Shown here piece after piece: positions 1 through 9,744 of a DNA stretch of 64,000 bases; position 1 is the stretch's first letter; every line of letters starts with the position of its first letter. A program made the position numbers and the translations under genes. Source of the DNA: Bog-473 sp963800725. Lineage in GTDB: Bacteria; Actinomycetota; Acidimicrobiia; Acidimicrobiales; RAAP-2. The notes below the pieces were generated by a model. The model made no database searches and was not told the DNA's origin. It saw nothing but the letters and a program-made list of their open reading frames with translations. Where the stretch lies: assembly GCA_963800725.1 (NCBI GenBank), contig CAWDCE010000017.1, positions 248,001 through 312,000 on the forward strand, in the 5' to 3' direction.

Positions 1-565
1 CGACGTCGCGGTGGCCCGCCATGGGCTCATTGACCCTGACCCAGGGGTCCGGGCGGCCGCCGTGAGCGCCCTGGCCCGGATCGGCGACCTGAGCGCAACT
101 CAATGCGCCCAACTGCTCGGTGACCCCGTGGTCGCGGTGCGCCGTGCCGGCATCGAGGCCGCACTCAAGGTGCGTGGGACGGGTTCGCGTTCTGCCCTCT
201 TTGACGCCGTGATCCACTCGCTCGATGACCCCGACCCGTTGGTCGTCGTCGCGGCCGTGTGGTTCTTGGCGGAACGCCGGGTACCACGCGCCGTCGACGC
301 GCTCGTCGCCGTCGCCCGCACTCACGACGACGTGCGCTGCCGTGAGGCCGCCGTGGCCGCACTCGGCGCCATTGGCGACCCGGCCGGATTGCCCACCGTC
401 CTCGCCGCTTTGGGGGACAAGGCGACGATCCGCCGTCGAGCGACAGTGGCCCTGGCCGGATTCGACGATCCCCGGGTCGAGCCGGCCCTGCGCCAGGCGG
501 CCACCGATCGGGACTGGCAGGTGCGCCAAGCGGCCGACGAGCTCGTCGAGAATGACGACGACTGA
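1..565 (+). CDS. HEAT-repeat protein, 3' part
   Basis: The frame is open from the left edge, so the true start probably lies outside the window; the first internal start is a GTG at 11. The roughly 185 visible residues consist of tandem ~30-residue alpha-helical HEAT/PBS-lyase-like units, each with a D-P-(D/x)-x-V-R/V-A-A core, for example around residues 8-20, 36-48, 72-85 and 165-175. Such repeats are protein-interaction scaffolds; no catalytic domain is visible. The gene converges on mreB, with 14 bases between the stop codons. The specific role is unknown. Confidence 0.8.
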   Translation, partial: DVAVARHGLIDPDPGVRAAAVSALARIGDLSATQCAQLLGDPVVAVRRAGIEAALKVRGTGSRSALFDAVIHSLDDPDPLVVVAAVWFLAERRVPRAVDALVAVARTHDDVRCREAAVAALGAIGDPAGLPTVLAALGDKATIRRRATVALAGFDDPRVEPALRQAATDRDWQVRQAADELVENDDD

Positions 566-579
566 TCGGGCCGAGCCGC

Positions 580-1582
580 TCAATCGTCGTCGGCGAAGAG
601 GCGCTTCAGGCGATCGAACGACTCGAGGCACCGCCCCGCGCCTTGGACGACACACTCGAGCGGCGTGTCGACCAGGTGGACCGGGACCGACGTGGCGTCC
701 GCCAGGCGCTGGGTCATCCCACGGAGCAAGGCACCGCCGCCGGTGAGGTGCACGCCCTGGAAGATGATGTCTTGGGCCAACTCGGGCGGGGCGTCGCCGA
801 GGCAGCTGGCGGCGGCCTCGATGATTTGGGAGACATTTTCGGCAAGGGCGTTGCGGACCGCCTCGGGCGTCGAGCACGACGGTTTTCGGGCGACCGGTCG
901 CGATCTCTCGACCCCTGATCTCGGCCACCTGCTCGTTCGGGTAGGGGTGGGCCGACCCGATGGCGTGCTTCACCGCCTCGGCGGTCCGCTCGCCGATGGC
1001 CACCCCGTGCTCGTGGCGCACGAAGGACTGGATGGAGGCGTCAAAGTCGAATCCGCCACAGCGAATGGCGCGGACGGCCACGACGCCGCCCAAAGAGATC
1101 ACCGTGGTCTCCGATGTGCCCCCGCCGATGTCGACGACCATCGATCCGACGGGCTCATGGATGGCCAATCCCGCGCCGATGGCCGCGGCCATGGGCTGCT
1201 CGATCAAGAAACTGGCCGAGGCGCCGGCCCGCCGGGTGGCCTCTTTGACGGCACGTCGCTCGACGGCGGTGATGGCTGAGGGAACACAGATCAGCACCTT
1301 GGGTCGGTTCAATCGACTGATCCCGACGCGGTGCAAGAGCACGCTCAGCATGCGCTCGGTGACCTCGAAGTCGGTGATGGCGCCGCCGCGCAGCGGGCGC
1401 TCGGCCACGATGTAGCCCGGGGTGCGCCCGATCATCTGCCAGGCGTCGGTGCCGATGGCGAGCACTTCGCGGGTCCGTGAGTCGAGCGCGACCACGGTCG
1501 GTTCGTTGAGAACCAGCCCTTTGCCCTTCGCGTAGACGAGCGTGTTGGCCGTCCCGAGATCAATGGCCAAGTCGTGCGACAT
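580..1582 (-). CDS. mreB: Rod-shape determining protein MreB (actin-like)
   Basis: Bacterial actin homologue that forms membrane-bound filaments guiding lateral wall synthesis. The N-terminus reads MSHDLAIDLGTANTLVYAKG, which is the phosphate-1 motif. Further on are EPTVVALD, the phosphate-2 motif DIGGGTSETTVI near the middle, and a C-terminal LTGGGALLRGM adenosine-site segment. The full length of about 333 residues is normal for MreB. The frame changes once near 871-875: one extra base in CTCGACGCC. Reading TPEAVRNALAENVSQII after it restores the family sequence, so this is probably a sequencing error and not a pseudogene. mreC, mreD and rodA are not adjacent. Confidence 0.92.
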
Positions 1583-1651
1583 CGGGCCACATGGTACGGC
1601 CCACGGAGCGAGCGACCGCATTTCGGCCCGATCTCCGCGTAGCCTCACCTC

Positions 1652-2832
1652 GTGAGCGACGCCCCTGATGAGCCCCAAGATGGGGGCGCAGATGCGGACG
1701 AGCCCACCCCACGGGGGTGGATTGATCCCGACGACCGCCTGTGGCGCCACCCGAGCGAGGTGGCCCGCAGCGCCGCGGCGTCAGCGCCCCAGTTGGCCCC
1801 GAGGAGTCATCACCGAACCCGGATCATGTTGGCGGTGGCCGCCATCGCGGCCGCGGCCGCGGCGGCCTGGACCGGGGTGCTCTTGGCGGGAGATCCCTCC
1901 AGCCCGAGCATCACCGGGGCCGGCGACGCGGCCTCCGACGCCCCCCTCACCACGCTGGCGGGTGCCACCACCGCCATCCCCGTCGTGGCCGACGCCGCCG
2001 GCGCGTCAATGGTGGCGCTACGGGCCATGACGAGTCATGGGCCCGTCGACCTGGTGGGTGTGGCGGTGGCCGAGGGAGGGCAGGTGGCGACCACGGCCGA
2101 TCAGCTTTCTGGGCTCGAGAGCATCGACATGGTGGGCCAGGACGGCAAAATGCGCGCCGCCTCGGTGGTGGCGATCGACCACCGCTCCGATATCGCGCTG
2201 GTCTCGGTGCCCGACGATGTGCCGGTCCCGCGCTTCTCCGACGACGACAAGATGGTGGTCGGCAGTCCCGACTTCACGCTCACCACGGCCACCGCCGCCA
2301 ACGGGGCGGTCACGGTGCGCTGCACTCCGGGAACCATTACCGGCATCGGGGCCGCTGTGGCGAGCGGGTCGGCAGCGGGGATGCCCAGCATCACGTCGTC
2401 TGCGCTCAGCGTTGCGGCGGGGTCCGGTGACCTCTTGTTGGACTCGGGCGGCAATGTACTGGGCATCTTCTATGACGCGACGCCGGCGAACGGCGCGACC
2501 GTGCCCACCTTTCTCCCCACCGAACTGGTGGTGGGCGTGGCCGACGAACTTCGCTCGAGCGGAAAGGTGACCCAAGGGTGGCTCGGGATCGGCGGCACCG
2601 ATGCGCCCGGCCAAGCGGGCGCCGACGTGGCCGTGGTGACGCCCGCCAGTCCCGCCACCGGTCATCTCGATCCGGGCGACGTGATCGCAGAGATCAACTC
2701 GGTCGCCGTGCGCTCCATGGCGGACCTGCGGGTCGGCTCTATGTCCTCCCGCCGTCGACCCCGGTGTCGCTCTCGGTGCAGCACGGGTCAACCAGCCAGG
2801 TGGTTGACGTGACGCTCGGCGCCTCCCCGTAG
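1652..2832 (+). CDS. HtrA-like membrane-anchored trypsin/PDZ protein, catalytic His missing
   Basis: GTG start. The cytoplasmic N-terminus carries DDRLWRHPSE (28-37), followed by one membrane segment (about 58-79), a trypsin-like domain (about 113-300) and a PDZ domain (from about 305 to the end). Alignment by eye to HtrA/DegP: the usual T-N-A-H is TTAD, placing Asp150 where the catalytic His belongs. Asp180 (DHRSDIAL) and Ser258 (AGSGDLLLD) sit at the other two triad positions. Without the His it is probably a pseudoprotease acting as an extracytoplasmic binding or sensing domain. A one-base deletion near 2730 (GGG for GGGG) shifts the last 30 codons; the PDZ end LYVLPPSTPVSLSVQHG resumes in the next frame. 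Full length about 393 residues. Confidence 0.8.
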
Positions 2833-2841
2833 CATGAGACC

Positions 2842-4063
2842 GTGAGCATGTTCGGTTCGGGAGACCCCAACAACCCAATGGGACGGTTACTCGGTGACCT
2901 GATGAAGGTCCTCAACCCGAGCACGGGCGCCGGTGGGCTCGGAGGCGGGGAGACCTGGTTCGAGACCGCCCGCACGCTGGCCCTGAGTGTGGCCACCGAT
3001 GGCGAGACCGACCAAAACGCCGATCCCCTGGTCAGGATGACCTTCGAAGAGCTCGGCCGGGTGGCCGAGCTGCACGTGGCCGACGCAACTGGAATCGCCC
3101 TCTCGGCCGGTGGGTCGCAGGTGACCTTCGAGACCTTGAGTACGGGGCAATGCTCGTTCCGCATTCTCGAGGCCTACCGCCCCACGCTCCAGATGATGAT
3201 CGACGCCCAGCAACAGATGGCGGCGGCTGCGCCCAATCCGGCCACCTTGGACATCAGCGACCCCGATGACCCGACCGACGGGCTCGGTGGATTCTTGAGC
3301 CAGTTCGCGGTCACGCTCGGTCCGGTCCTCTTGGGTATGCAGTTCGGCTGGCCGCGGGGCACCTGGCCCGCCGGGCCTTCGGGCAGTACGCGCTCCCGCT
3401 CCGTGGCCCGAGTCGCCCTCCTTGGTCGTGGTCCCCGCCAATGTGGCCCAGTTCGCCGAGGACTGGAGCTTGGGGCTCCAAGAAGTCCAGCTCTGGGTCT
3501 GCGTGCGTGAACTGACGATGCACGCGGTCATCACCCGACCGGGTGTGCGCGCCGCGCTCCTTCGTCTCTTGGGTGATGCAGCCGCCCACGCGGCCGCATC
3601 ACAACGGTCCTTCGTGGACCAACTCGGGGACGGACTCGGTGATCCCAATGCGCTCGAGAATGTGCTGTCTGACCCTGAGTCGCTCCTCGCCGATTTGGTG
3701 AGTCCCGAACAGCGGAGCATCTCGAACACCCTGACGGCGATCACCACGGCCATTGGGGCCTATGTCGATCACGTGACCGCAGCAATCGCCACGTCGCTCA
3801 CCTCGACGCCGGCCGCCCTGAGCGAAGCGTGGTACCGCTATCGGGTCGAAGACGCCAAGGGCGAGCAGGCCTTCACCGGGCTCTTCGGACTCGACATGGG
3901 GCAAAGTGAAGTCGACCGCGGCGCCGCGTTCATCAATGGCGTGATCGAGCGCGCCGGAGACGACGCACTGTCTCGGTTGTGGACCGATGAGTTGGACCTG
4001 CCGACTCCGGCTGAAGTCGATGCCCCGGGTCTGTGGTTGGCTCGCATCGGCCTCCTCGACTGA
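2842..4063 (+). CDS. DUF2342-type putative zinc metalloprotease/hydrolase, motif degenerate
   Basis: Begins 9 bases after the HtrA-like gene and is probably cotranscribed with it. The reconstructed protein (about 407 residues) has features of the actinobacterial DUF2342 'zinc-dependent metalloprotease' family: ELGRVAELHVADATGI, then a glycine-rich LGPVLLGMQFG turn, HLARRAFGQYALPLPWPE, and VVVPANVAQFAEDW. At the usual HExxH position I read VRELTMHAV, so the first His is Arg and the second zinc His is Met. Two one-base deletions, near 3352 and at CC(C) near 3398, break the frame; the family sequence continues across both. Function unknown; it may be catalytically dead. Confidence 0.72.
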
Positions 4064-4076
4064 GGCCGCAGCGCCC

Positions 4077-4370
4077 TTACTCTGCGGTGTCTTCGGGGAA
4101 ACCCAGGTCCCACTCGAGCGAAAGGTTCTCGCGCTCGGCGTCGCGGACGACACGCTCACGGTTGCGACGGAACTGCGGGTCGTGTGGAGGGAGCAGGACA
4201 AGTCGAGCCAGCACCCGCTCGCGGAATGAATCGACGACGTCGCTCGGCCCGAAATCCGACACCACGTCCCAGTGCGGCGCCACGGGACCGAGGTAGACCA
4301 CGCGGACGTGGCCGATCGGCTCGATGGGCTCCTCCGACTCAACGGTTGTTTCTTCGACGTCGGGGGACAT
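4077..4370 (-). CDS. Small acidic conserved hypothetical protein
   Basis: 97 residues. Start ATG 4370 is chosen because AGGAG lies five bases upstream; a longer reading from 4463 has no ribosome site. The acidic N-terminus (MSPDVEETTVESEEP) is followed by a basic core, HVRVVYLGPVAPHWDVVSDF, then FRERVLARLVLLPPHDPQFRRNRERVVRDAE and an acidic end. No transmembrane segment, cysteine pair or known motif is visible. It faces the DUF2342 gene with 13 bases between the stops. I do not recognise it; the ordered composition and good start context argue that it is real. Confidence 0.6.
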   Translation of the reverse strand: MSPDVEETTVESEEPIEPIGHVRVVYLGPVAPHWDVVSDFGPSDVVDSFRERVLARLVLLPPHDPQFRRNRERVVRDAERENLSLEWDLGFPEDTAE

Positions 4371-4567
4371 GGCGACTCCTGGATCTGGCTCAAATGAAGC
4401 GGCGAACGGCCGCCAGCGTATCGGAGCACGAGGATGGGTCGTTCTGGACGGTTCTCCCGCCAAACTTCGTGCCTGAGCTCGGATTTTCTTACGAACTTCC
4501 TATGGGCCAGATCTTTAGTCTGACCACCCCTTTCCCTTAGAATGGTGCAGGAAAAGGGAGATGTGAG

Positions 4568-4813
4568 ATGGATACCAATTGGATGGCCCAGGGAAAGTGC
4601 AAGGAAGTTGCACCCGACCTGTTCTTCCCCAGTGACGGGATGGGCGTGCAAGTGGCCCAGCGGATCTGCGCTGAGTGCCCGGTCGCCGCGGCCTGCCTCG
4701 AGTACGCGCTTGAGAACCACATTGACCACGGCGTGTGGGGTGGATGCTCCGAGCGCGAGCGTCGGCGCATCTTGCGTCGCCGGCGTGTCGCTTCGGCTGT
4801 CAGCGTCGGTTAA
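4568..4813 (+). CDS. WhiB-family iron-sulfur transcription factor (copy 1)
   Basis: 81 residues. The four cluster-binding cysteines are Cys11, Cys34, Cys37 and Cys43 (C-x22-C-x2-C-x5-C), followed by the GVWGG turn (55-59), the SERERRR start of the basic DNA-contact tail, and an extra Cys60. These small [4Fe-4S] proteins bind the principal sigma factor and tune transcription in response to redox or NO, and are restricted to Actinobacteria and their phages. A possible -10 TAGAAT lies at 4538-4543. The subclass (WhiB1-, WhiB2- or WhiB7-like) cannot be fixed by eye. Confidence 0.93.
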   Translation: MDTNWMAQGKCKEVAPDLFFPSDGMGVQVAQRICAECPVAAACLEYALENHIDHGVWGGCSERERRRILRRRRVASAVSVG

Positions 4814-4852
4814 GTCCGCCGGGCCCGACGCATCCAGGGGCCGTGGTCCCTC

Positions 4853-5689
4853 GTGATCATCGAATGTGTCGTCAACATCAGCGAAGGCCGTGACGAGAGA
4901 CTGCTGGCCGAACTGAAAGCCGCCGCCGGCTCGACGCTGCTCGACACCCACACCGACCCCGACTTCCATCGTTCGGTCTTCACCTTGGCCGGCGAAGCCG
5001 ACGCGGTCATCAATGCGGCACGCGCCCTGGCCGAGTCCTCGGTGGCCCGCCTCGAACTGACCGGACACCGCGGGGCGCATCCTCGAATGGGCGTCCTCGA
5101 TGTGGTGCCCTTCGTTCCCTACGACCCGGCCAAGCTTCCCCCCGCCGACCTCGAGGGGGTCGTCGCGATCCGCAACGACTTCGCACGGTGGCTCGGCGCC
5201 GAGCTCGGCGTGCCGGCCTTCATCTACGGGCCGATCCCCGGTGCCCATGAGCGCACATTGCCCCAGGTCAGACGCCATGCCTTCGACTCGCTGGCCCCGG
5301 ACTTCGGGCCGAACCGACCACATCCGACCGCCGGGGCGAGCGCGGTGGGCGCCCGCTCGGTCCTGATCGCCTACAACATCTGGGTGAGCTCATTGGCGGT
5401 GGCCAACCATGTGGCACCGGCCATGAGGCGGCCCGGGGTCCGGGCCTTGGCGATCCTGGTCGGCGATCGAGCCGCCGTCTCGTGCAACCTGATCGATCCG
5501 GCCACCATCGGGCCGGCCCAGGTCCTCGATCAAGTGGCCGGGCTCGCCGCCACCCACGGCGGCGCAGTGGAGGGGGCCGAGCTGGTGGGCCTCATCCCCG
5601 ACGCGATTCTCAAGCGCATACCGCGACGCCGCTGGAGCGAACTCGGTCTGAGCGCCAGCGCGACCCTCGAGGCGCGACTGGCCACCTAG
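4853..5689 (+). CDS. Glutamate formimidoyltransferase-like protein (FTCD N-terminal family)
   Basis: 278 residues beginning MIIECVVNISEGRD, the hallmark opening of the FTCD N-terminal domain (E-C-V-P-N-x-S-E-G-R). Then come DPDFHRSVFTLAG, LTGHRGAHPRMGVLDVVPF, and GPNRPHPTAGASAVGAR. In histidine degradation this enzyme transfers the formimidoyl group to tetrahydrofolate. The C-terminal cyclodeaminase domain is absent, as in stand-alone bacterial forms. No other hut gene is nearby, so the physiological substrate is uncertain. The gene sits between two whiB genes. Confidence 0.85.
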   Translation: MIIECVVNISEGRDERLLAELKAAAGSTLLDTHTDPDFHRSVFTLAGEADAVINAARALAESSVARLELTGHRGAHPRMGVLDVVPFVPYDPAKLPPADLEGVVAIRNDFARWLGAELGVPAFIYGPIPGAHERTLPQVRRHAFDSLAPDFGPNRPHPTAGASAVGARSVLIAYNIWVSSLAVANHVAPAMRRPGVRALAILVGDRAAVSCNLIDPATIGPAQVLDQVAGLAATHGGAVEGAELVGLIPDAILKRIPRRRWSELGLSASATLEARLAT

Positions 5690-5719
5690 GGGCGCACACC
5701 ACCCCAGTTCAAGTCGGGA

Positions 5720-6001
5720 CTACGAGGCGCTGATGACGTCTCGGCGCTGCAGGGCGCGGGCCCGGCGCAGACGCCGGCGTTCCCGTTCGCTCATCCCGCC
5801 CCAGATACCGAACTTCTCGCCGTTGGCCAAGGCGTATTCAAGACAGTCCTCGCGAACGACGCAGCCCCGACAGACCTCTTTTGCCTCACGGGTCGATGCC
5901 CCACGTTCTGGGAAGAACAGATCGGGATCGACGCCCATGCAGTTCGCCTGTACCTGCCAGCTGCGCTCTTGGCGACCGTAGAGCGTTGAAACTATGTCCA
6001 T
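5720..6001 (-). CDS. WhiB-family iron-sulfur transcription factor (copy 2, WhiB2-like)
   Basis: 93 residues. Start ATG 6001 is preferred over an in-frame start at 6037 because GGGGAGG precedes it by about seven bases. Cluster cysteines are Cys21, Cys44, Cys47 and Cys53; the GIWGG turn (65-69) is followed by SERERRRLRRARAL. The PDLFFPERG segment and overall shape resemble WhiB2/WhmD, involved in septation in mycobacteria and streptomycetes, but that assignment is inference. It converges on the formimidoyltransferase-like gene. Confidence 0.92.
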   Translation of the reverse strand: MDIVSTLYGRQERSWQVQANCMGVDPDLFFPERGASTREAKEVCRGCVVREDCLEYALANGEKFGIWGGMSERERRRLRRARALQRRDVISAS

Positions 6002-6163
6002 CGGTTCGCCTCCCCTCGCCACTTGAGTGGCATTCATGTAGTTACAACGGTGTCATCTTTCACCACAATGTCACGAAACGCAAGAGGAGAATGCGATTTT
6101 CGTGCCTGGTGGGCCCGAACTGTGCCGAAATTGCGCCACATCGGCGCACAAAGCGTGCGTGAA

Positions 6164-8171
6164 TCAGCCGGCGGGGCGGAGCACGCGGCGGTGCTTGAGG
6201 AAGTCCACCAGGACGTATCCACCCAGCGCATCGGGGGTGGTGTAGAAGGTCCGGCCCCCGTTGACCCGGGCGATCTGCTCGACGAAGGGGTAATGGGTTC
6301 GCTCCAGATCGAGGGCGAAGCAGTTGATGATGATGCCAGAACGAGTGCAGCGGATGACCTCGGCCATCGTCCGGTGCAACGTCTCGGGCAGCGGCGGGTA
6401 GTTGAACTCGGGCTCGCCGTAGTCATTGATGTGGGCCGTCGGTTCGCCGTCGGTGACGACGATGATCTGCTTGGTCCCATGCTGATGGGCCAACATCCGG
6501 CGGGCGAGGGCGAGCGCGTGTTGGAGGTTGGTGCCATAGACGTAGTCCCACATGGCGGTGGGCAGCTCGTCGGGGCGGATCTCGCGGGCTACTTCTGAGA
6601 AACCAACGATTCCGAGGTAGTCCCTCGGAAAACGCGACGAGATGAGGGTCTCGAGCGCCATGGCCATCCGCTTGGCCGGCACGAAGTTGTCCCGCATCGG
6701 CATCGACATCGACAGGTCGACGAGCAGCACGGTGGCAGAACGGGCGAGGGCTTCGGTTTCGACCACCTCGAAGTCGTCGGGGGTCAGCTTGACCGGGATA
6801 CCCGAACCGCCGCGGCGCACTGCGTTGTGGACCGTGCTCGAGAGATGCAGGTTCAACGGATCGCCGTACTCGTAGGTCTTGGTCGTCTCTTCGCGGTCAT
6901 GTCCCGAGCCGACCCACACCGCGCTGTGGTCGCCAATGCGGTCCTTGTTGAGCTGACCGAACAGATCGCTGAGTGCCTTTTGCCCGAGTCGTCGGACGCC
7001 CCGCGGGGTGAGCTCGGTGCGCCCACCGTGCTGTTCGATCAATCCCTGGTCCGCCAACGTCTTGGTCAAGTTGGCCAGTCGATCGAGCGAGCGAGCCGCA
7101 TCCTCGCCCATGTGGGCCCGCACCTGGTCGAGATCGATTTCGCTCAGCGCGGCGGGGTTGGACGCCGACTGCAAGAGCTCTTCGATGGAGTCGAGCTGGC
7201 CCAGCTGCGACGCCAGGTCTGTGGCCCGTGAGATGGACATTGGCCCTTGGCCTTCGAAGCCGTAGGAACGGCCCCACCCGGCCTCGGGGGCGGCGAGCTG
7301 GAGGTTGCGGGCCAGTCGGTCGACCTGCCACCGCAGATCCATGTCCTCCATCACCGCTTCCATGAGCCCGCGCAGTTGGGCCTGCTGCTCGGGGGACATT
7401 GAATTCCACACCGCTTGCGCCGCGGCCATGCGCTCGGCCAACTGCTCGAGCAGCTCGTCGAGGCTCTGGGGATCGCCAGGGAACATGTCGCCGTAGCGCT
7501 CCATGAAATTCTCGAAACTCGGGTCGATCTCCTCCCCGGCCTCGCGCTGTTCGAGCATCTGGTTCGAGCGCGTCATAGGCGTCGCGCATGCGGGCCATCT
7601 GCTCGGGGCCCATCGACGACAACGCATCGGATGCCCCCTCGAAAAAGGTGTCGGCCATCTCCTTGCGCAGTTCTTCGACCAGCTCTTCAAAACGCTCCCG
7701 GGCCTCGCTCGACACGAAGTCGTAGTGCTGAAGCGACTGGATCCGCCCGCCGGGGTCGCCGGGCTGGAGGTCGAGGGCCATGCGGCGCTCGGTGGCCACG
7801 TCACCGGTGACCTCGGCCCGCCGCTCGTCGCCCGAAGTGCGGGCCTCGTCTTCGAGCTCATCGATGGCGGCGCGCTCGTCGGAGACGATCTCGTCCAACT
7901 GGGCCGAAAGCTCGGCCATGCGCCCGTCGGGATCGCCTTCGGCCAGCATCTCGGCCCGCCGCTGGCGCAGCTGCTTCAAGAGATCGACCAGCCCGGGGAT
8001 CTGCTCGCCGTCAGCGGTGCGCATTCCAGAACGCAAGAGGCGGCGCAGCGCGTCGTCGAGATCGCCACCCGCCAAGAGGTCCTCGGTCAGACCGGCCAAG
8101 AGGTCGTCAGGATCGAGGTCGACGAACTCCTGGGTGCCGTCCCACTCGGAGTAGTCGTAGCGGGCGCTCAC
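6164..8171 (-). CDS. VWA-domain protein paired with MoxR-type ATPase
   Basis: About 668 residues. The N-terminal 450 are charged, glutamate-rich and helical, with repeated E-x-L-x-E-x-x patterns. The C-terminal von Willebrand A domain has an intact MIDAS: DLSMSM (D-x-S-x-S) and VTDGEPT. VWA proteins of this kind act with a MoxR/ChlI AAA+ ATPase to remodel or metal-load a target complex. The ATPase gene lies just upstream (8 bases apart), so they are very likely an operon. The frame changes once near 7568 (one extra base); MRDAYDAL continues as NQMLEQREAGEE in the next frame. The client is not identifiable from the neighbours. Confidence 0.85.
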
Positions 8172-8179
8172 GCCTTGAC

Positions 8180-9647
8180 CTACTTACGTCCCCGATAAAG
8201 GGCCCGGGCGCCCGACGCGTCCTTGTTCAGCCGCTTGGTCAGGTGTAGTCCCTCCAACAAGAACTCCAGTGCGCTCGCCATGAGGGCGGGCGATTCGACG
8301 GCATCGGGTCCGGCCAGGGCCGGGTCGGGGCTCGAGCTCGGGGATGTCGGCCAGCACCGCCAGGTAGGCGGCCGAGGGCAGGTCGTCTCCGGCGTGCACC
8401 ACCACCTGCTCACCGAAAGCGGCGACGATGGCCGAGGGGTCCTCAAGGGTGACCCGGCGGCGGAAGACCGAGAGGACGGCGGCCGCCACCAGCTGGGCCA
8501 CCACTTCTTCCTCGTGGCCCTCCTCCATGGCCTCCACCTCGATCTTGCCCTGTGTCGATGGCACCAACGACGCCAGGTCACTGATGCGGGGCACCGCGAC
8601 GGGCTCGCCGGTGCGCAGCGCCCGGCGCACCGCATTGGCGACAAGGGTCTCGTAGTTGGCAATGGAGAGCCGGACCGAGACGCCGCTGCGCTGGTTGAGG
8701 TGCGAGGACCGCCGGGCCAGCTGGGAGATCTCGGCGACGACCTCTTTGAGGTAGGTGGGTACCACCACCGCGATGCCGGCCGTCGGCAGCTCCGCCTCGG
8801 ATTCCATGATCTTGACCTCGGTCATGGTCTCGTAGGGGTAGTGGGTGCGAATCTGGGCCCCGAAGCGGTCTTTGAGCGGGGTGATGATCCGGCCCCGGTT
8901 GGTGTAGTCCTCGGGGTTCGCTGTCGCGACAAGGGTGATGTCGAGCGGCAGGCGGATCCGGTGTCCACGGATCTGCACGTCTCGCTCCTCGAGCACGTTG
9001 AGCAGTCCGACCTGGATGCGCTCTGAGAGGTCGGGGAGCTCGTTGATGGCGAAGATGCCCCGGTTGACCCGAGGTATCAGGCCGTAGTGCAGCGCCAGTT
9101 CATCACTCAGGTAGCGCCCCTCGGCGATTTTGATCGGGTCGACCTCACCGATGAGGTCGGCGATGGAGGTGTCGGGGGTGGCCAATTTCTCGCCATAGCG
9201 GTCGGCCCGGTTGATCCAGGTGATCGCGGTGTCCTCGCCGTGCTCGGCCACGGCGTTGATCGCCAGGCGCGAGACGGGGTGGTAGGGGTCGTCGTTGATC
9301 TCGGATCCGGCCACGATCGGGAGCCACTCGTCGAGCAACGCCACGAGGGAACGGATGACCCGGGTCTTGGCCTGGCCCCGTTCACCGAGCAAGATGATGT
9401 CGTGACCAGCCAAGATGGCGTTCTCGAGCTGCGGGATGACCGTGTCTTCGAAACCGAGGACGCCCGGTGCGAGGGACACGCCTTGCGCAATCCGGGTAGC
9501 GGTATTCCGCCGCATTTCCTCGGCCACCGAGACCGATTCCCATCCCGAAGCCCGCAGCTCACCGAGCGTGGCGGGCAGATCGGCGGGTGGTCGCAGCGTC
9601 CCTGGCCCCGGAAGTGTCGTTGGGTCGTAGTGCTCTGGGCCGTCCAT
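8180..9647 (-). CDS. MoxR/magnesium-chelatase-like AAA+ ATPase
   Basis: About 488 residues. Walker A is LLGERGQAKTR near residue 80. The Walker B region reads GIFAINELPDL, with N-E instead of D-E. Sensor segments LVATANPEDYTNRGRI and LKDRFGAQIRTHYP follow, as in ChlI/MoxR proteins. It should power the VWA partner encoded immediately downstream. An extra C in CCCC near 8329 shifts the end; the other frame gives PALAGPDAVESPALMASALE and a basic tail ending LYRGRK, with the stop at 8180. Cytoplasmic. The Asn in Walker B may be typical of this subgroup, so activity should not be dismissed. Confidence 0.85.
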
Positions 9648-9669
9648 GGGCGAAGCCTATGTGCCCGAG

Positions 9670-9697
9670 TTGCATGCTGTCGCGTCGGGGATGGAAT
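9670..9697 (+). promoter_or_regulatory. Possible sigma70-type promoter for sdhCAB
   Basis: TTGCAT (9670-9675) and TGGAAT (9692-9697) are separated by 16 bases, 47 bases upstream of the sdhC start, in the divergent gap between the MoxR gene and sdhC. Both hexamers are imperfect; this is a pattern match only. Confidence 0.3.
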
Positions 9698-9744
9698 GAT
9701 TGGCCCGCCAAGACCCGCCCGGCGCGGGCACTGAGGAGGATTGC

